Shown in pieces: positions 21,119-22,302 of a stretch of DNA of 22,302 bases. Origin of the DNA: an uncultured Bacillota bacterium (lineage in GTDB: Bacteria > Bacillota > Clostridia > Oscillospirales > Oscillospiraceae). The stretch is from NCBI GenBank assembly GCA_947383275.1, contig CANDCW010000037.1:1-22302 (forward strand), written 5' to 3'. Each line of letters opens with the position of its first letter. Within the stretch, counting starts at the first letter, position 1. The notes below the pieces were generated by a model that saw only the letters and a program-made list of their open reading frames with translations, was not told where the DNA came from and made no database searches. The position numbers were made by a program, and so were the translations under genes.

Positions 21119-21268
21119 TCACTTTTTCCCGTCAAATCCGGAACATAGACCAATACATCCTCTACCTTGCCAATCCAAAAGCCTGCAAATGTCATTCAAA
21201 GTAGCTGTTGAAATATTGCGGTCGTGCTTCAAAGAATCCAAAGTTCCTTTGCTGAAACCATATCGCAT
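21119..21268 (-). pseudogene. Remnant of an XRE-type helix-turn-helix regulator
   Basis: The segment from MRYGFSKGTLDSLKHDRN through ISTATLNDICRLLDW matches the recognition and last helices of small Cro/C1-type repressors found on mobile elements. The first helices are missing. The frame stays open upstream to 21388, but those residues do not look like the family, and no ribosome site precedes the ATG at 21268. The beginning appears to have been lost at a junction near 21270-21300. DNA binding by this stub is unlikely. Confidence 0.6.
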
Positions 21269-21300
21269 AACAGCAACAGAGATTTCCGTTGCTTTAGAGA

Positions 21301-21413
21301 TTGCAGCGTTTCCCTCCGGCACGGCGCTGATTGATGCGGTGAAGAACGGAATACGGCCCGTCCTGGCTGAGCCTGTGATTTCCGGCAAGGGCGGTATGAG
21401 CGTGTGCCTGTAG
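21301..21413 (+). pseudogene. ORF fragment ending GKGGMSVCL
   Basis: The frame from GTALIDAVKNGIRPVLAEPV to the stop at 21411-21413 reads like the inside of a real protein, but its start would lie in the antisense of the XRE remnant. I cannot assign a family. The following fragment in the next frame may be its continuation after a frameshift. Confidence 0.4.
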
Positions 21414-21624
21414 TGAATCGGCCCTGTTCACCGGCCCGCCTGACCCGCAGAAAGATGAATTTCATATGTACGACGCGGAGCAGCTTGCGGAGACGATTTT
21501 GGACAGCATCCAGAAACCCTTGCAAAAGGGCTTTGTGCTGGAACCCGGCAACCCGGACACGCTGGACATTTGGTACTACACGGAGGGGGGAACTTCCCAA
21601 CCTGGGCCTGTCCTGGCCGGTTGA
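21400..21624 (+). pseudogene. ORF fragment, possible accessory gene of a mobile element
   Basis: The frame encodes protein-like sequence including PPDPQKDEFHMYDAEQLAET and PGNPDTLDIWYYTEGG, stopping at 21622-21624. It has no good start: a possible ATG at 21466 has only AGAAAG before it, and the frame is closed upstream at 21397-21399. I do not recognise the family. It is probably a leftover of an integrated element, possibly continuous with the previous fragment. Confidence 0.45.
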
Positions 21625-21633
21625 CCAGCCCTA

Positions 21634-21930
21634 TCAATGGGAAGCTGCAATAATACTTGACAGAAAAGATGTAAACCATGAAAAGCGGGGCGGCGTGTCC
21701 GTCCCGCTTTCTCTATTCCCGTTATCAGATTTATAAAGACGACGGCTTTTCATGTACTCGTCCAGGCAGGCATGGGGACAGCCGCTTTCATCGTAGACTG
21801 TCCAGGTACAGAGCCTGTTTATATAACCCTCATAGTACCGTAAGACCTGCTCCACAGCGTCCCCAGTTTGGACCGCACCGCTCACCGCCAGCGGCAGCAG
21901 CTCACGGCCTTTGTCGTTCCGGCGCTTCAT
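21634..21930 (-). pseudogene. HTH_16-like regulator of a Tn916-type element, C-terminus degraded
   Basis: From the ATG at 21930 (GAAGGAG site, 6 bases before) the protein begins MKRRNDKGRELLPLAVSGAV. It then shows the pattern VLRYYEGYINRL, YDESGCPHACLDEYMKSRRL of the small helix-turn-helix proteins found beside sigma-like genes in Tn916-type conjugative elements. Family members normally end after a further helix at about 75-80 residues. Here the sequence after RRL becomes YKSDNGNRESG and runs on through a hairpin, so the native end is lost. The upstream fragment stops in an ATGA overlap with this start, a relic of an operon. Confidence 0.55.
21682..21710. terminator. Hairpin in the mobile-element remnant
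   Basis: AAAGCGGGGCGG (21682-21693) pairs with CCGTCCCGCTTT (21699-21710) with one G-T pair. T-rich tails are short on both strands (TCTCTATT on plus), so terminator function is possible but weak. The degraded HTH frame reads through it. Confidence 0.5.
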
Positions 21931-22031
21931 GGCGCGCTCCTTCTTTCCTCGCTGTCAGCATCGTCCGCAGGACATTCAGCGATTTTGTCCTGCGCGGCCT
22001 TGAAATTTGTTATTTCAAAACCGCCGCAAAG
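21927..22031 (-). pseudogene. C-terminal gene fragment overlapping the HTH_16-like start
   Basis: A 34-codon open stretch (FEITNFKAAQDKIAECPADD, then a charged tail) ends at a TGA that overlaps the next ATG by ATGA. It is bounded upstream by an in-frame TAG and has no start codon with a ribosome site. It is probably the tail of a truncated element gene, family not recognised. Confidence 0.4.
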
Positions 22032-22065
22032 CTACTTGTATTTTGTTCGGGCGCACAGATACCAG

Positions 22066-22110
22066 CCGCCAAAACAACGGGTTTTTTATTATGCCGTTGT
22101 TCTGGCAGAA
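22066..22110 (-). terminator. Possible terminator of the gene at the right edge
   Basis: AACAACGG and CCGTTGTT are complementary around an A/T-rich loop and are followed by TTGG on the minus strand. The loop is large, so this is only a candidate. Confidence 0.35.
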
Positions 22111-22123
22111 GTGTTGAATATTA

Positions 22124-22302
22124 TCAGGATACGTCTGCTGACACAATCGAAACGCTACCCCTTACATTTCCCAAAGCGCCGTCCGGGGCCTGGAGGTACA
22201 GCTGATAGGTTCCAGGCTTTGTTGCCGGAGGCCCAACGGTAAAATCCGCAATACATTCCAGCGGTTCACCCGGCTGGCGCAGGTTGTTCACCGACCAATA
22301 GG
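22124..22302 (-). CDS. 3' end of an unidentified, probably extracellular beta-sandwich protein
   Basis: The last 58 codons of a minus-strand gene run off the right edge. The stop is at 22124-22126. The visible part reads YWSVNNLRQPGEPLECIADF, then FTVGPPATKPGTYQLYLQAP, and ends SIVSADVS. The alternation of strands with PG turns (KPGTYQLYL) is typical of an immunoglobulin-like or other beta-sandwich domain at the end of secreted glycoside hydrolases or binding proteins. Codon use is host-like, unlike the decayed stretch before it, so the mobile-element remnant seems to end near 22120. The product cannot be named from this piece. Confidence 0.6.
   Translation of the reverse strand, partial: YWSVNNLRQPGEPLECIADFTVGPPATKPGTYQLYLQAPDGALGNVRGSVSIVSADVS

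Noticed and set aside
20034..21122. 362-codon open frame on the minus strand opposite ilvC
   Set aside because: It is a mirror of the strongly biased ilvC codons; the translation is repetitive Gly/His/Val/Leu with no family features.
1..22302. CRISPR array, tRNA or rRNA genes, intact insertion sequence
   Set aside because: No regularly spaced repeats, cloverleaf sequence, rRNA blocks or transposase reading frames were seen by eye.

Overview
The window comes from a GC-rich, low-spore-count-style gut Firmicute. The best guess is an Oscillospiraceae relative (Flavonifractor/Pseudoflavonifractor/Lawsonibacter type). This is inferred from strong GGAGG ribosome sites, sigma-A promoters with 17-nt spacers, a T-box leader, an ECF-type QueT transporter, SLH proteins and a DUF3048 lipoprotein in GC-rich DNA. 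No rRNA or tRNA gene was seen.

Layout, left to right. The 3' end of glycogen phosphorylase (1-1706) converges on a queuosine-precursor transporter, queT (1806-2318, minus), which has its own promoter and a three-hairpin leader. A response regulator/histidine kinase pair follows (2577-5598). It converges on a DUF3048 lipoprotein (minus), and one palindromic terminator carries both stop codons. Next come a small hypothetical gene and a ribbon-helix-helix (RHH) regulator (both minus). At 7375-7760 lies a compact locus that no ordinary annotation explains: a 32-codon gene with a maximal ribosome site, opposing strong promoters and extensive RNA pairing. Release factor 2 (prfB, minus) follows, then a lower-GC island with a DUF3781 protein and a nitroreductase (minus).

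The middle of the window reads rightward. A consensus promoter and a long structured leader precede prephenate dehydrogenase (tyrA). A three-gene unit follows: a small membrane protein, an unknown protein and an exported SLH-domain protein. It converges on a cyclic-di-GMP pair (minus): a REC-GGDEF diguanylate cyclase upstream of a PilZ receptor.

A T-box riboswitch then controls a branched-chain amino-acid operon (15362-21071): acetolactate synthase large and small subunits, a DUF4177 protein, a second acetolactate synthase large and small pair, and ilvC. After the operon terminator the DNA becomes a scrapyard of mobile-element remnants (truncated XRE and HTH_16-like regulators, broken ORFs). 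The window ends inside the 3' end of an unidentified, probably extracellular protein.

The most interesting region is 7375-7760. Its layout resembles a type I toxin-antitoxin locus (small peptide mRNA with sequestered Shine-Dalgarno, 5'-3' long-range pairing and a full-length antisense transcript). The peptide, however, is a cationic amphipathic beta-type sequence rather than a hydrophobic helix. This reading rests on sequence layout only.
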